Of a stretch of 64,000 nt of DNA, positions 39,365-46,370 are shown in pieces (the first letter of the stretch is position 1; every line of letters starts with the position of its first letter). The notes below the pieces were generated by a model. That model made no database searches. It was not told where the DNA came from and saw only the letters and a program-made list of their open reading frames with translations. Origin of the DNA: Hyphomicrobiales bacterium (GTDB taxonomy: Bacteria > Pseudomonadota > Alphaproteobacteria > Rhizobiales > Devosiaceae); NCBI GenBank assembly GCA_900470445.1, contig UCAU01000004.1:108510-172509 (forward strand), read 5' to 3'. Position numbers and translations under genes: made by a program.

Positions 39365-41085
39365 GCGCCAGGCGCCTTGATGGGGCGGACATTGGTGCCG
39401 GGCTGGGTGATTTGCTGCAGGATTTCGGCCTTCGGCCCATAGGCCATTTGCCGCCCGGCGCGCATGTAAAGTACCTTGTCGACGGCAGCGATGGCGCTGG
39501 GCCGGTGGGCGATGACGATGACGATCGAGCCGCGCTCGCGTGCCTTGTGGATGGCGTCAGTCAGCGCCGCGTCGCCCTCGGCATCGAGATTGGAATTGGG
39601 CTCGTCGAGGATGATGAGGAAGGGATTGCCATAGAGTGCGCGGGCCAGTCCGATGCGTTGGCGCTGTCCTGCCGAGAGCAAGTCGCCTTGCTCACCGACC
39701 TGGCTGTTATAGCCATCGGGCAGGGCGCTGATCAGGTCGTGCACGCCGGCGGTCTTGGCCGCGGCAATGATCGCTTCGCTGGATGCATTGGCGCGGAAGC
39801 GGGCAATATTGTCGGCGACAGTGCCGTCAAAGAGCTCGACCCGTTGCGGCAGATAGCCAATCATCGAGCCGATCTGGTCGGTCGTGTAATGCGCTAGCAG
39901 GGCACCATCAAAGCGGATGTCGCCGGCAAGACTCGGCCAGACGCCCACCAGAGCCCGCGCCAGCGATGACTTGCCGGACCCAGAGGGACCCAGGATCGCC
40001 AGCCCATCGCCGGCAGCGATATCGAATTGCATGCCGGAAATGACCGGCATGCGCTGCCCCTGCGGCGCCGAAGCCAGTCCCTTTACACTCAGCGACTGCG
40101 TCGGCAACGGCAATCTTACGTCGCGGGGAGCGGCCTGCCTGACCGCAAGAACTTTCCGAATCCGCGCCCAGGCCTGGCGGGCACCGACAAAGCTGCGCCA
40201 TTGCCCGACGATCTGCTCGACCGGCGCCAGCGCCCGGGCCGTGACGACCGAGGCAGCAATCATCAGCCCGGCTGTCATTTCGCCGCGGATAACGAGATAG
40301 GCGCCCAGGGCGAGCACCAGGGACTGCAGCAGAAAGCGCAGGCCCTTGGTCGCGGCAGAAAAGAAAGCGGCTTGATCGCTACCGGTGCGCAGCGCGGCGA
40401 TCATCCGACCGGTCTGGGCCGCCCAGCGGGCGCGCAGATCGTCGAGCATGCCCATGGCGATGACGGTTTCGGCGTTGACACGAATGTTTTCGGCCTGCCG
40501 CTGCCGCAGCAATTGGGCGGCATTGGCCTGTTGGGTCGGCTGTCGCGCCATGGCTTCGTTGATGATCATGAGCGCCGTGATGACGATGCACCCGGCGACG
40601 GCCAGCCAGCCCAGCCAATAGTGGAACAGGAAGACGACGGCGAGATAGACGGGCACCCAGGGCAGATCAAGCAGCGCCAGCGGCGCGGAACTGGCAAGGA
40701 ACTGGCGCAGCAGATCGCCGTCGCGCAGCGGATCAGCGGTTTTGGGAGCGTCGGCGATGAGCCGGAAGTGAACGGCCGCTGCAAACAGCCGCTCGGAAAA
40801 CCGGGCATCGAGCACATTGGCAAAGCGGGTCGCCATGCGGCTGCGCAGCGCATCGAGAAAGCCATAAAAGGCAAAGAGTCCGCAGACCAATCCTGTCAGC
40901 ACCAATAGCGTAGGCACCGAGCGGCTGGCCAATACCCGGTCATAGACCTGCAGCATGAAGAGCGGCCCGGTCAGCATCAGCAGGTTGGACACAAAGCTGA
41001 TGGCGCCCAGCGCTATTATGGGTCCACTCAACGACAAAACCGGGCCGCTGGGCCCGGCTGGTTGTTGCACTAGCGATGGTTGCAT
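39361..41085 (-). CDS. Type I secretion ABC transporter (PrtD type)
   Basis: The 574-residue half-transporter has an N-terminal membrane domain of six helices (about residues 25-310, starting IIALGAISFVSNLLMLTGPL). A nucleotide-binding domain follows, with Walker A GPSGSGKSSLARAL, the signature LSAGQRQRIGLARAL, Walker B IILDEP and the H-loop VIVIAHRPS. There is no N-terminal C39 peptidase domain, so the substrate keeps its C-terminal signal, as in PrtD/RTX exporters. The gene lies between the fusion protein and the RTX substrate gene, 18 bases from the latter. Confidence 0.93.
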   Translation of the reverse strand: MQPSLVQQPAGPSGPVLSLSGPIIALGAISFVSNLLMLTGPLFMLQVYDRVLASRSVPTLLVLTGLVCGLFAFYGFLDALRSRMATRFANVLDARFSERLFAAAVHFRLIADAPKTADPLRDGDLLRQFLASSAPLALLDLPWVPVYLAVVFLFHYWLGWLAVAGCIVITALMIINEAMARQPTQQANAAQLLRQRQAENIRVNAETVIAMGMLDDLRARWAAQTGRMIAALRTGSDQAAFFSAATKGLRFLLQSLVLALGAYLVIRGEMTAGLMIAASVVTARALAPVEQIVGQWRSFVGARQAWARIRKVLAVRQAAPRDVRLPLPTQSLSVKGLASAPQGQRMPVISGMQFDIAAGDGLAILGPSGSGKSSLARALVGVWPSLAGDIRFDGALLAHYTTDQIGSMIGYLPQRVELFDGTVADNIARFRANASSEAIIAAAKTAGVHDLISALPDGYNSQVGEQGDLLSAGQRQRIGLARALYGNPFLIILDEPNSNLDAEGDAALTDAIHKARERGSIVIVIAHRPSAIAAVDKVLYMRAGRQMAYGPKAEILQQITQPGTNVRPIKAPGA

Positions 41086-41103
41086 CAGCTTCTCCGGCGG
41101 CGC

Positions 41104-42444
41104 CTAGAAGAAGTGATAGTCGCCTTGCCCGATCTGGGCCGTGCCGTCCGCCATCTGCACCATGATCAGCCCGCCGCCATCTGGATTGTCGGGATCGTTC
41201 ACCCGGTAGATCTGCAGCGTCTGATCGTCGCTGGCATAGTGGTCGAAGGTCAGCGTTGCATCATCGCCGAAGCCGAAGAGGCTGATGAAATCCTGCTCGC
41301 CGGGGCCGGAATGACCCGCGCCATGGAAATCGATGATGTGGTCGAGCCGGCCATTGTGGTCCGCCGGGTCAGCGAAATCACCCGGATTGAAGATGAAGGT
41401 GTCGTTGTCGGCGCCGCCCTGCATGCGGTCCACGCCCGTTCCGCCGGTGAGCTTGTCCCGGCCGCGCTCGCCATGCAGCAGATCGTCGCCTGCGCCGCCA
41501 TTGAGGGAATCGTCAAAGCGGCTGCCGAACAGATCGTCGTTGCCGCCCTTGGAGGCGACAAGGACCGGATGGTCGCTGTTGAAATAGCGCAGGATGTCGA
41601 CGCCATCGCCCAGGGCGATATATTCGGGACCAGCCATGGATCCTCCAATGGTGATTGTGACCGTCGCCAGATTGCTGTTGCCCTGGCCGTCGGTCGCCAT
41701 GATCGTGAACGTGTCGGTGCCGACAAACCCGGATGCCGGGAAATAGTCGAACAGGTTGCCGTCAAGAAAAGCCGAGTGATAGTGGACGCTGCCCAGGAAT
41801 TCGCTTTCCGGGAAGGGATAATGATTGCCGTCATAGCGCCGATCGAGCTCGATCGTGCCGTGATCGGGGCCATCGACGACGGTGAAGCTCAGCAAGTCAT
41901 AGTCGGCATCGGTGGCCACGAATTCGATGTCGTTGAGAGATTGGCCGGGCGCCAGAACCAGGTTCAGATCGGAGACGACTGGCGCGGTGTTGACGAAGCT
42001 GTCGGGCAGCTGCACCCCGTCTTGAACCCTGATCTGGTGGTAGCCGTATTGGGTATTCTCGCCACCGAAATACATGGTGGCGCCCTTGTAGGTCACCACG
42101 AAATCGTCGGGAGTGTCGGCCATGACGGAGACAACTTCCAGCGATTGGCTCGCCCCTTCGGCGTGAACGGTGCGAATGAAGTTGCCGTCATTGTCGAAGA
42201 GATAGGTGTCGAGATTGGAGAAGATTCCGTATTTGCCATCATGGGTGAAGCCGGTGATGGCAAAGAAGCCGTCGAAGACGTCGACCGACTCGACCGTTAC
42301 CCAGCCGAAGAAATAATCCGGCAAGGCTCCGACAGGGTCGGAAACATTGCCTTCAGTATCGGTCAAAGTGAAGGAGTAAGCGACGTGCGGCTCGCCTCCC
42401 TCCAAGATAGTCAGTTCACTACCATTACTTAGGGTGGGCATCAT
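41104..42444 (-). CDS. RTX calcium-binding secreted protein, type I substrate
   Basis: The start at the ATG-ATG pair 42439-42444 gives 446 residues and no N-terminal signal peptide, as expected for type I substrates. The N-terminal 190 residues have no family I can name. A cadherin-like beta domain follows (VVDGPDHGTIELDRRYDGNH, then SGFVGTDTFTIMATDGQG). Residues about 300-360 carry nonapeptide RTX repeats (DDSLNGGAGDDLLHGERGRD, then GGTGVDRMQGGADNDTFIF). The last 80 residues would hold the secretion signal. It is the first gene of the secretion operon, so substrate and exporter are made together. Confidence 0.9.
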   Translation of the reverse strand: MMPTLSNGSELTILEGGEPHVAYSFTLTDTEGNVSDPVGALPDYFFGWVTVESVDVFDGFFAITGFTHDGKYGIFSNLDTYLFDNDGNFIRTVHAEGASQSLEVVSVMADTPDDFVVTYKGATMYFGGENTQYGYHQIRVQDGVQLPDSFVNTAPVVSDLNLVLAPGQSLNDIEFVATDADYDLLSFTVVDGPDHGTIELDRRYDGNHYPFPESEFLGSVHYHSAFLDGNLFDYFPASGFVGTDTFTIMATDGQGNSNLATVTITIGGSMAGPEYIALGDGVDILRYFNSDHPVLVASKGGNDDLFGSRFDDSLNGGAGDDLLHGERGRDKLTGGTGVDRMQGGADNDTFIFNPGDFADPADHNGRLDHIIDFHGAGHSGPGEQDFISLFGFGDDATLTFDHYASDDQTLQIYRVNDPDNPDGGGLIMVQMADGTAQIGQGDYHFF

Positions 42445-42574
42445 GTTCCTCGAACGCTTTACAGTGGGGAGGACGGCATGGGCACGTTTTATTAAGTCGA
42501 GGCTAGCAGGCCGCCGGACGGCTTCCAAGCTGCGCCGCAGGCAGGTGAGGGGCGCCTCCGGCGCATGGCTCGCG

Positions 42575-42958
42575 CTAGATTTCCCGCTGCGAGCGATCCG
42601 CGATCCGCGCCCGGTTGGCCGCGATAGCTGCCGCAGTCGGCTGCCAGTCCTGGCACCAGGCGGCGGGGAAGCCTTCCAGCAGGCGATCGGTGTCGGTGAA
42701 GCTTGGCCGGTAGCCGCGGGCCTGCATTTCAGCCACGAGCGCGGCCTGTCTTTTGGCAAGGTAACCCAGGCGGCTGTAAAAGAACCGCACATGACCGGCG
42801 CCCAGCCGATATTCGAGGGGGTTGCGCGGGTCATCGGGCTGCTCGCCGCGATCGATTGCCGCGCGGACCAGCGCAAAGATCCGGGGCAATTCCCGATATT
42901 CGGCGACCAGATGTGGCCCGGTCAATTCAGCTGGGGGAATGCAGTTGATGCGTGTCAC
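42575..42958 (-). CDS. Pyrimidine-dimer DNA glycosylase (T4 endonuclease V type)
   Basis: The 127-residue protein is close to phage T4 DenV throughout: MTRIN at the start, HLVAEYRELPRIFALV, LGAGHVRFFYSRLGYLAKRQ and a C-terminal helix (AIAANRARIADR). The nucleophile T2 (after Met removal), R22 and E23 are all in place. Such enzymes cut the N-glycosyl bond at ultraviolet-made cyclobutane dimers and nick the strand. It lacks roughly the last 10 residues of T4 DenV (WYKYYGK region), which contact DNA, so activity may differ. The gene lies alone between the RTX gene and a lipocalin gene. Confidence 0.85.
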   Translation of the reverse strand: MTRINCIPPAELTGPHLVAEYRELPRIFALVRAAIDRGEQPDDPRNPLEYRLGAGHVRFFYSRLGYLAKRQAALVAEMQARGYRPSFTDTDRLLEGFPAAWCQDWQPTAAAIAANRARIADRSQREI

Positions 42959-43086
42959 GAGAGGCCCTTGGGCTGAGGCAGAGCAGCTTTGCCATAGAGT
43001 GGGCGGGCCCGGCCCGTCAACGGGCAGCGCCGTACAGGAACCTTTGCAATCGAGTTGGCGTTGGCTCCCGCTCCGGAGACCTGAAT

Positions 43087-43596
43087 ATGACCGATGTGAC
43101 CGCCATACCCCGCCTGGACCTGAAGCGCTATCTGGGCCGGTGGTATGAGATTTGCCGCCTGCCGCTCAAATGGGAAGACGAGACGGCCACTGATATCACT
43201 GCCAATTACACGCTGAACGACAAAGGCAATGTCGGCGTCGATAACCGCTGCTTTGACGAAGACGGCAAGCCGGCTCGCGCCTTGGGCGAGGCTTTTGCAG
43301 TGGATGACACCAATGCCCGCCTGAAGGTGAGCTTTCTGCCCCCGGTTATCCGGTGGCTGCCCTTCGGCAGGGGCGATTATTGGGTGCTGAAGATCGATCC
43401 CAATTACGCCGTTTCCCTAGTCGGCTCGCCCAGCAGAAAATATCTGTGGGTGCTGGCGCGGCAGCCATTCGTCGCCCGCGAAACGCTCGACGAATATCTG
43501 GCCGAAGCCCGCCGCCAAGGCTTTGATTTGACCGGGCTTATTACTCCGCGTCACACCGCTCGCGTGGTGAGCGACGACATGGTCGAAGGCAAATGA
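43087..43596 (+). CDS. Lipocalin family protein (Blc-like, without signal peptide)
   Basis: ATG 43087 has GGAG upstream and gives 169 residues. The lipocalin GxW motif is seen as LGRWYEICRLPLKWEDETAT near residue 20. Barrel strands follow (ITANYTLNDKGNVGVDNRCF, DDTNARLKVSFLPP) and then DYWVLKIDPNYAVSLVGSPS and YLWVLARQPFVARETLDEYL. It matches bacterial lipocalin Blc except that no signal or lipobox is visible, so this one should remain in the cytoplasm. Blc-type proteins bind fatty acids or lysophospholipids. The upstream open frame to 42952 has no family content. Confidence 0.85.
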   Translation: MTDVTAIPRLDLKRYLGRWYEICRLPLKWEDETATDITANYTLNDKGNVGVDNRCFDEDGKPARALGEAFAVDDTNARLKVSFLPPVIRWLPFGRGDYWVLKIDPNYAVSLVGSPSRKYLWVLARQPFVARETLDEYLAEARRQGFDLTGLITPRHTARVVSDDMVEGK

Positions 43597-43744
43597 GCTG
43601 AACGGGATCAGCCCAGCTTTGAAAGCGTGGTCGGGACCAATCCCGATTTCGTTGCGGCGCAATTCCTGTCGGCCCTGGGGCCCGAGGGCCGCGTCGGCAC
43701 CCGCGAGCAATTCACCGATCTGGGCGTCGTCAGCAGGCGGCGGA
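43597..43744. other. Unassigned segment between lipocalin and permease remnant
   Basis: In the lipocalin frame the sequence stays open after its TGA and reads SFESVVGTNPDFVAAQFLSA and LGPEGRVGTREQFTDLGVVS, with normal codon use. This looks like part of a real protein that I cannot name. It may be the relic of a gene truncated by the same event that cut the permease gene following it. Confidence 0.3.
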
Positions 43745-43964
43745 CGATCCAGCGGTCAAGCGCGCCGCCCGCTTTCTGGTCGGGCCAGGCCACATGCGGC
43801 TGCTGCCGGCTTGCGCGGTGATCGGGGCCAGCTTCATGGTCTTGGCCGATATCGTCTCCCGTATCATTCTGCCGCAACAGGTTCTGCCGATTGGGGTGGT
43901 CACGGCCCTGGTCGGGGTGCCGTTCTTCGCGGTCATTCTCTATCGCGGCGGGCGTCGCGGATGA
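43745..43964 (+). pseudogene. Remnant of FecCD-type iron-siderophore permease
   Basis: In the frame that ends at TGA 43962-43964 the last 65 or so residues match the C-terminal end of FecCD/BtuC permeases: KRAARFLVGPGHMRLLPACA, then VIGASFMVLADIVSRIILPQ and PIGVVTALVGVPFFAVILYR. A full permease has about 330 residues and 9-10 helices. Here only the last two or so remain, with no plausible start and no partner genes. The break is near 43745, where family similarity stops. This is a decayed gene fragment. Confidence 0.7.
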
Positions 43965-44168
43965 GGGCGGAAGTACCGGGCGCCTTGAAATCGGGGCGTC
44001 GAAGGGCCATATTCAAGTCATGTGCGGGCTGCCTGCCCATGCCGGGATCGTTGCCTCCCCGGCCATCTCCAGATTTGCGAACGGTTTGCCCCGGCCGCTT
44101 CATCGCGGCTGGGGCTGTTGCCTGCGGTGCCATGGCATCTGCTGAACCCAATCCAGAAGGAATGAACC

Positions 44169-44417
44169 ATGTCCGGTTTTGACTATTCCGCCGCTGCCGA
44201 ACTCTATCCGAGCAAGGGCCGCAATGAATCTCCCAAGGCGCGCTACCGCCGCTTCGCGACCGCCGCAGAGGCAGTGCAATACGCTGTCGAGGAGATGCCG
44301 CAGGCGTTGCTACGGGGCTCGTTTCTTGAGGTTGATGAGCAGCGCTTCGATGGCGCGCAGATTCTTGATCTCTACAGTGCCGAAACCTACCCGCTGGTGC
44401 GCGCCGCTGCGGACTGA
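44169..44417 (+). CDS. Conserved small hypothetical protein
   Basis: The 82-residue product is preceded by GAAGGA at the right distance. It reads SGFDYSAAAELYPSKGRNES, then YRRFATAAEAVQYAVEEMPQ and LRGSFLEVDEQRFDGAQILD. Proteins with this pattern are widespread small cytoplasmic proteins in Rhizobiales, usually annotated as hypothetical. No catalytic motif or membrane helix is seen. It is a free-standing gene between the permease remnant and a membrane-protein gene. Confidence 0.7.
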   Translation: MSGFDYSAAAELYPSKGRNESPKARYRRFATAAEAVQYAVEEMPQALLRGSFLEVDEQRFDGAQILDLYSAETYPLVRAAAD

Positions 44418-44665
44418 GCCCAAATAATGGGAACGGGCCGCCATCTTGTGGGTTGATCCATAGAGGCCGGCGCGCGTCAACCGGACATGGTGGTATAGGG
44501 AACGGGCTGGTTTTCCGGTTTTCCGGTCCGGCCAACGCAATGGCAGCCGAGCTCTTGTCCCACCCGCGCTGCGCCTCATCCGCATTCCTGTTTCACGGCG
44601 ATTGTTGCCTGCGACGGCTTTGACGCAGTAAGTGCGTAGAGGCCAACGCGCCGGAGAGTCGCGCC

Positions 44666-45271
44666 GTGAATTTACTCCGAGAATTGAGCATGGGAGAGAT
44701 CGTGTCGCGCATTGCGGCCGTGCTCCTCTATGCGGCAATCCAGGGCCTCGCTCTGGCCGGTTTCGCGCGCCTGCTGGGTGACAAACGGCCGCAATATGAG
44801 GGCCGTCTGACCGCCAATCCCTTTGTCCATATTTCGGTATGGGGCACCGTGATAGCAGCGCTGTTCGCCATGAGCTGGGTGCGGGTGGTGCGGTTCGACC
44901 CGGCGCAGAATCGGTTGGGACGCTGGGGGCTGCTGCTGGTGGCCGTGTTGGCGCTAGCTGTGGTCGTGGCACTGGTGCCACTGATCGACCTGCTGCGGCC
45001 GCTGGCCTTGCTGTTACCGCGAACCGGTGGTTATGCAGTGCTGTATGTGGCGGGGCAATTGCAGATATTGGCTCTGGCCTCGGCAGCGCTCAATCTGCTG
45101 CCAATGCCCGGACTGATCGGCGGGGTGCTCTGGCAGGCCATCTGGCCGGGCGAGGAACGACGCCTGCTGCGGCTCGAGCCTTTTGGGCTGGCCTTGGTGA
45201 TCGTCGCAATCGTGGCCGGTTGGTTGCCCAACCTGGCCAATATGCTGCTGCCGCTGGTACAGCTTCGCTAG
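44666..45271 (+). CDS. Site-2-protease (M50) homologue without catalytic residues
   Basis: The 201-residue membrane protein starts at GTG 44666 with GGAG upstream; ATG 44690 is an alternative. It follows the rhizobial M50 plan: a first helix ending ARLLGD, then the loop YEGRLTANPFVHISVWGTVI (M50s read GRVSLNP..HIDPFGTVI), then SWVRVVRFDP and, near the end, ALNLLPMPGLIGG (M50s read NLLPIPPLDGG). The HExxH helix here is AIQGLALAGFARLL, so both His and the Glu are gone. The Asp of the LDG motif is Ile. It should not cut peptides. It may be a regulator or scaffold derived from a protease. Confidence 0.65.
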   Translation: MNLLRELSMGEIVSRIAAVLLYAAIQGLALAGFARLLGDKRPQYEGRLTANPFVHISVWGTVIAALFAMSWVRVVRFDPAQNRLGRWGLLLVAVLALAVVVALVPLIDLLRPLALLLPRTGGYAVLYVAGQLQILALASAALNLLPMPGLIGGVLWQAIWPGEERRLLRLEPFGLALVIVAIVAGWLPNLANMLLPLVQLR

Positions 45272-45276
45272 GAAGC

Positions 45277-45299
45277 CGCCTCTCCGCAAGGGAGAGGCG
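45277..45299. repeat. Hairpin repeat (CGCCTCTCC type)
   Basis: CGCCTCTCC and GGAGAGGCG form a perfect 9-base stem around GCAAG between two convergent genes. It is followed by CCCGATTGGCGG and resembles the dispersed CTCCC-hairpin family also seen at 47840-47866. It may act as a shared terminator. Confidence 0.55.
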
Positions 45300-45312
45300 C
45301 CCGATTGGCGGA

Positions 45313-46254
45313 CTACTCGGCCGCGTTAACCGCAGTGATGAGTTTGGTGGGCACGTAAGTCACGCGCTGCTTGAGCTCTTCACCGGCAAGAACCCGCGTA
45401 ACAGCATCAGCAGTAGTGGTGCCGATGCCGGCGAAGTCTTGGGCGACGCTGGCCTCGAAATTGCCTCCGGCAGCAATGGCTTCGCGCGCCTGCGGATTGG
45501 CATCGATGCCGGTAATGACGATGCCCTCGCCCTCACGACCGGCAGCTTCGATGGCCTGCAGGGCGCCGAGCGCCGGCTGGTCCCAGGCGGCCCAGACGGC
45601 TTTGATGCTGCCCGGCTCGGGATTGGCGGCGAGGATGGCTTCCATCTTGGCGCGGCTGTCGGCAATGCCGCCGTCGGAGACGTCGGGGGTGACGCGGTCG
45701 AGCACTTTGATATCGGGGAAATTGCCGAAGACGGCATCGGCCACGACGCCGCGCACCTGGACGGGCGGGAAGGCTTCGAAGATGAACATCACGACATTGC
45801 CTTCCCCACCGATGCGGTCGGCCACATAGGTCGCGGTTTCGGCGGCCATGGCATAGCCGTTGGAGGTGACATTGGTGGCTAGCAGCGGATCGCTGCCGGC
45901 ATCCATGCCGATGACCGGAATGCCGGCATCGGCGGCGGCCTGCAGGCCCGCGGTAACCTGGGTAGGATCGACATTGATGACGATGGCATCGACATTCTGG
46001 GTGACCATGTCTTCGATGCGGCTGATCACGGCGGCGACGTCACCGGCGGTATCGATGACATTGACGTCCCAATCCTTGTCCTTGGCGGCAGCCTGGAAGG
46101 ACTCGACATAGAATTGAGTGCCGGGCTGGGCCAGATAGGGCGTGATGATGGCGATCTTGGACTGGGCCATGGCGCCGCTCGCGCCCAGAGTGGCAGCGAG
46201 CAGGCTCGCGCCAGCCAGCAGGCCGCGGGTGAAATGAATGGTCTTGAAAGTCAT
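45313..46254 (-). CDS. Sugar ABC transporter substrate-binding protein
   Basis: ATG 46252-46254 opens a signal peptide (RGLLAGASLLAATLGASGAM, cut near AQS); the product has 313 residues. The mature chain is a type-I periplasmic binding fold of the ribose/galactose family (Peripla_BP_4): KIAIITPYLAQPGTQFYVES, VTQNVDAIVINVDPTQVTAG, DAGIPVIGMDAGSDPLLATN and IKAVWAAWDQPALGALQAIE. It would capture a sugar or polyol for an ABC importer whose ATPase and permease are not in the window. It is divergent from an FGGY kinase gene, which suggests the captured sugar is phosphorylated by that enzyme. Confidence 0.88.
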   Translation of the reverse strand: MTFKTIHFTRGLLAGASLLAATLGASGAMAQSKIAIITPYLAQPGTQFYVESFQAAAKDKDWDVNVIDTAGDVAAVISRIEDMVTQNVDAIVINVDPTQVTAGLQAAADAGIPVIGMDAGSDPLLATNVTSNGYAMAAETATYVADRIGGEGNVVMFIFEAFPPVQVRGVVADAVFGNFPDIKVLDRVTPDVSDGGIADSRAKMEAILAANPEPGSIKAVWAAWDQPALGALQAIEAAGREGEGIVITGIDANPQAREAIAAGGNFEASVAQDFAGIGTTTADAVTRVLAGEELKQRVTYVPTKLITAVNAAE

Positions 46255-46370
46255 ATGCTTGTTCCCCTGGATGCGAATGCCATCGGGTACGTCGTCGCGA
46301 TGGTTCCCTTTCGCCGGCAGGCACCATATTGGAGAGGCTTGAGGGCGGCTAGGCAATTTGGGGACGTGAC

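Noticed and set aside
43619-44182. A 187-codon ORF covering the permease remnant
   Set aside because: Its frame gives Arg/Ser/Gly-rich nonsense, while a different frame contains the recognisable FecCD C-terminus ending at 43964.
45263-45271. GCTTCGCTA, shared with the 3' end of tRNA-Met, near the right edge of the composition-shifted block, as an attachment-site copy
   Set aside because: Only 9 bases match, and they are the last codons of a real gene; attachment repeats are normally longer and continue into the T arm.
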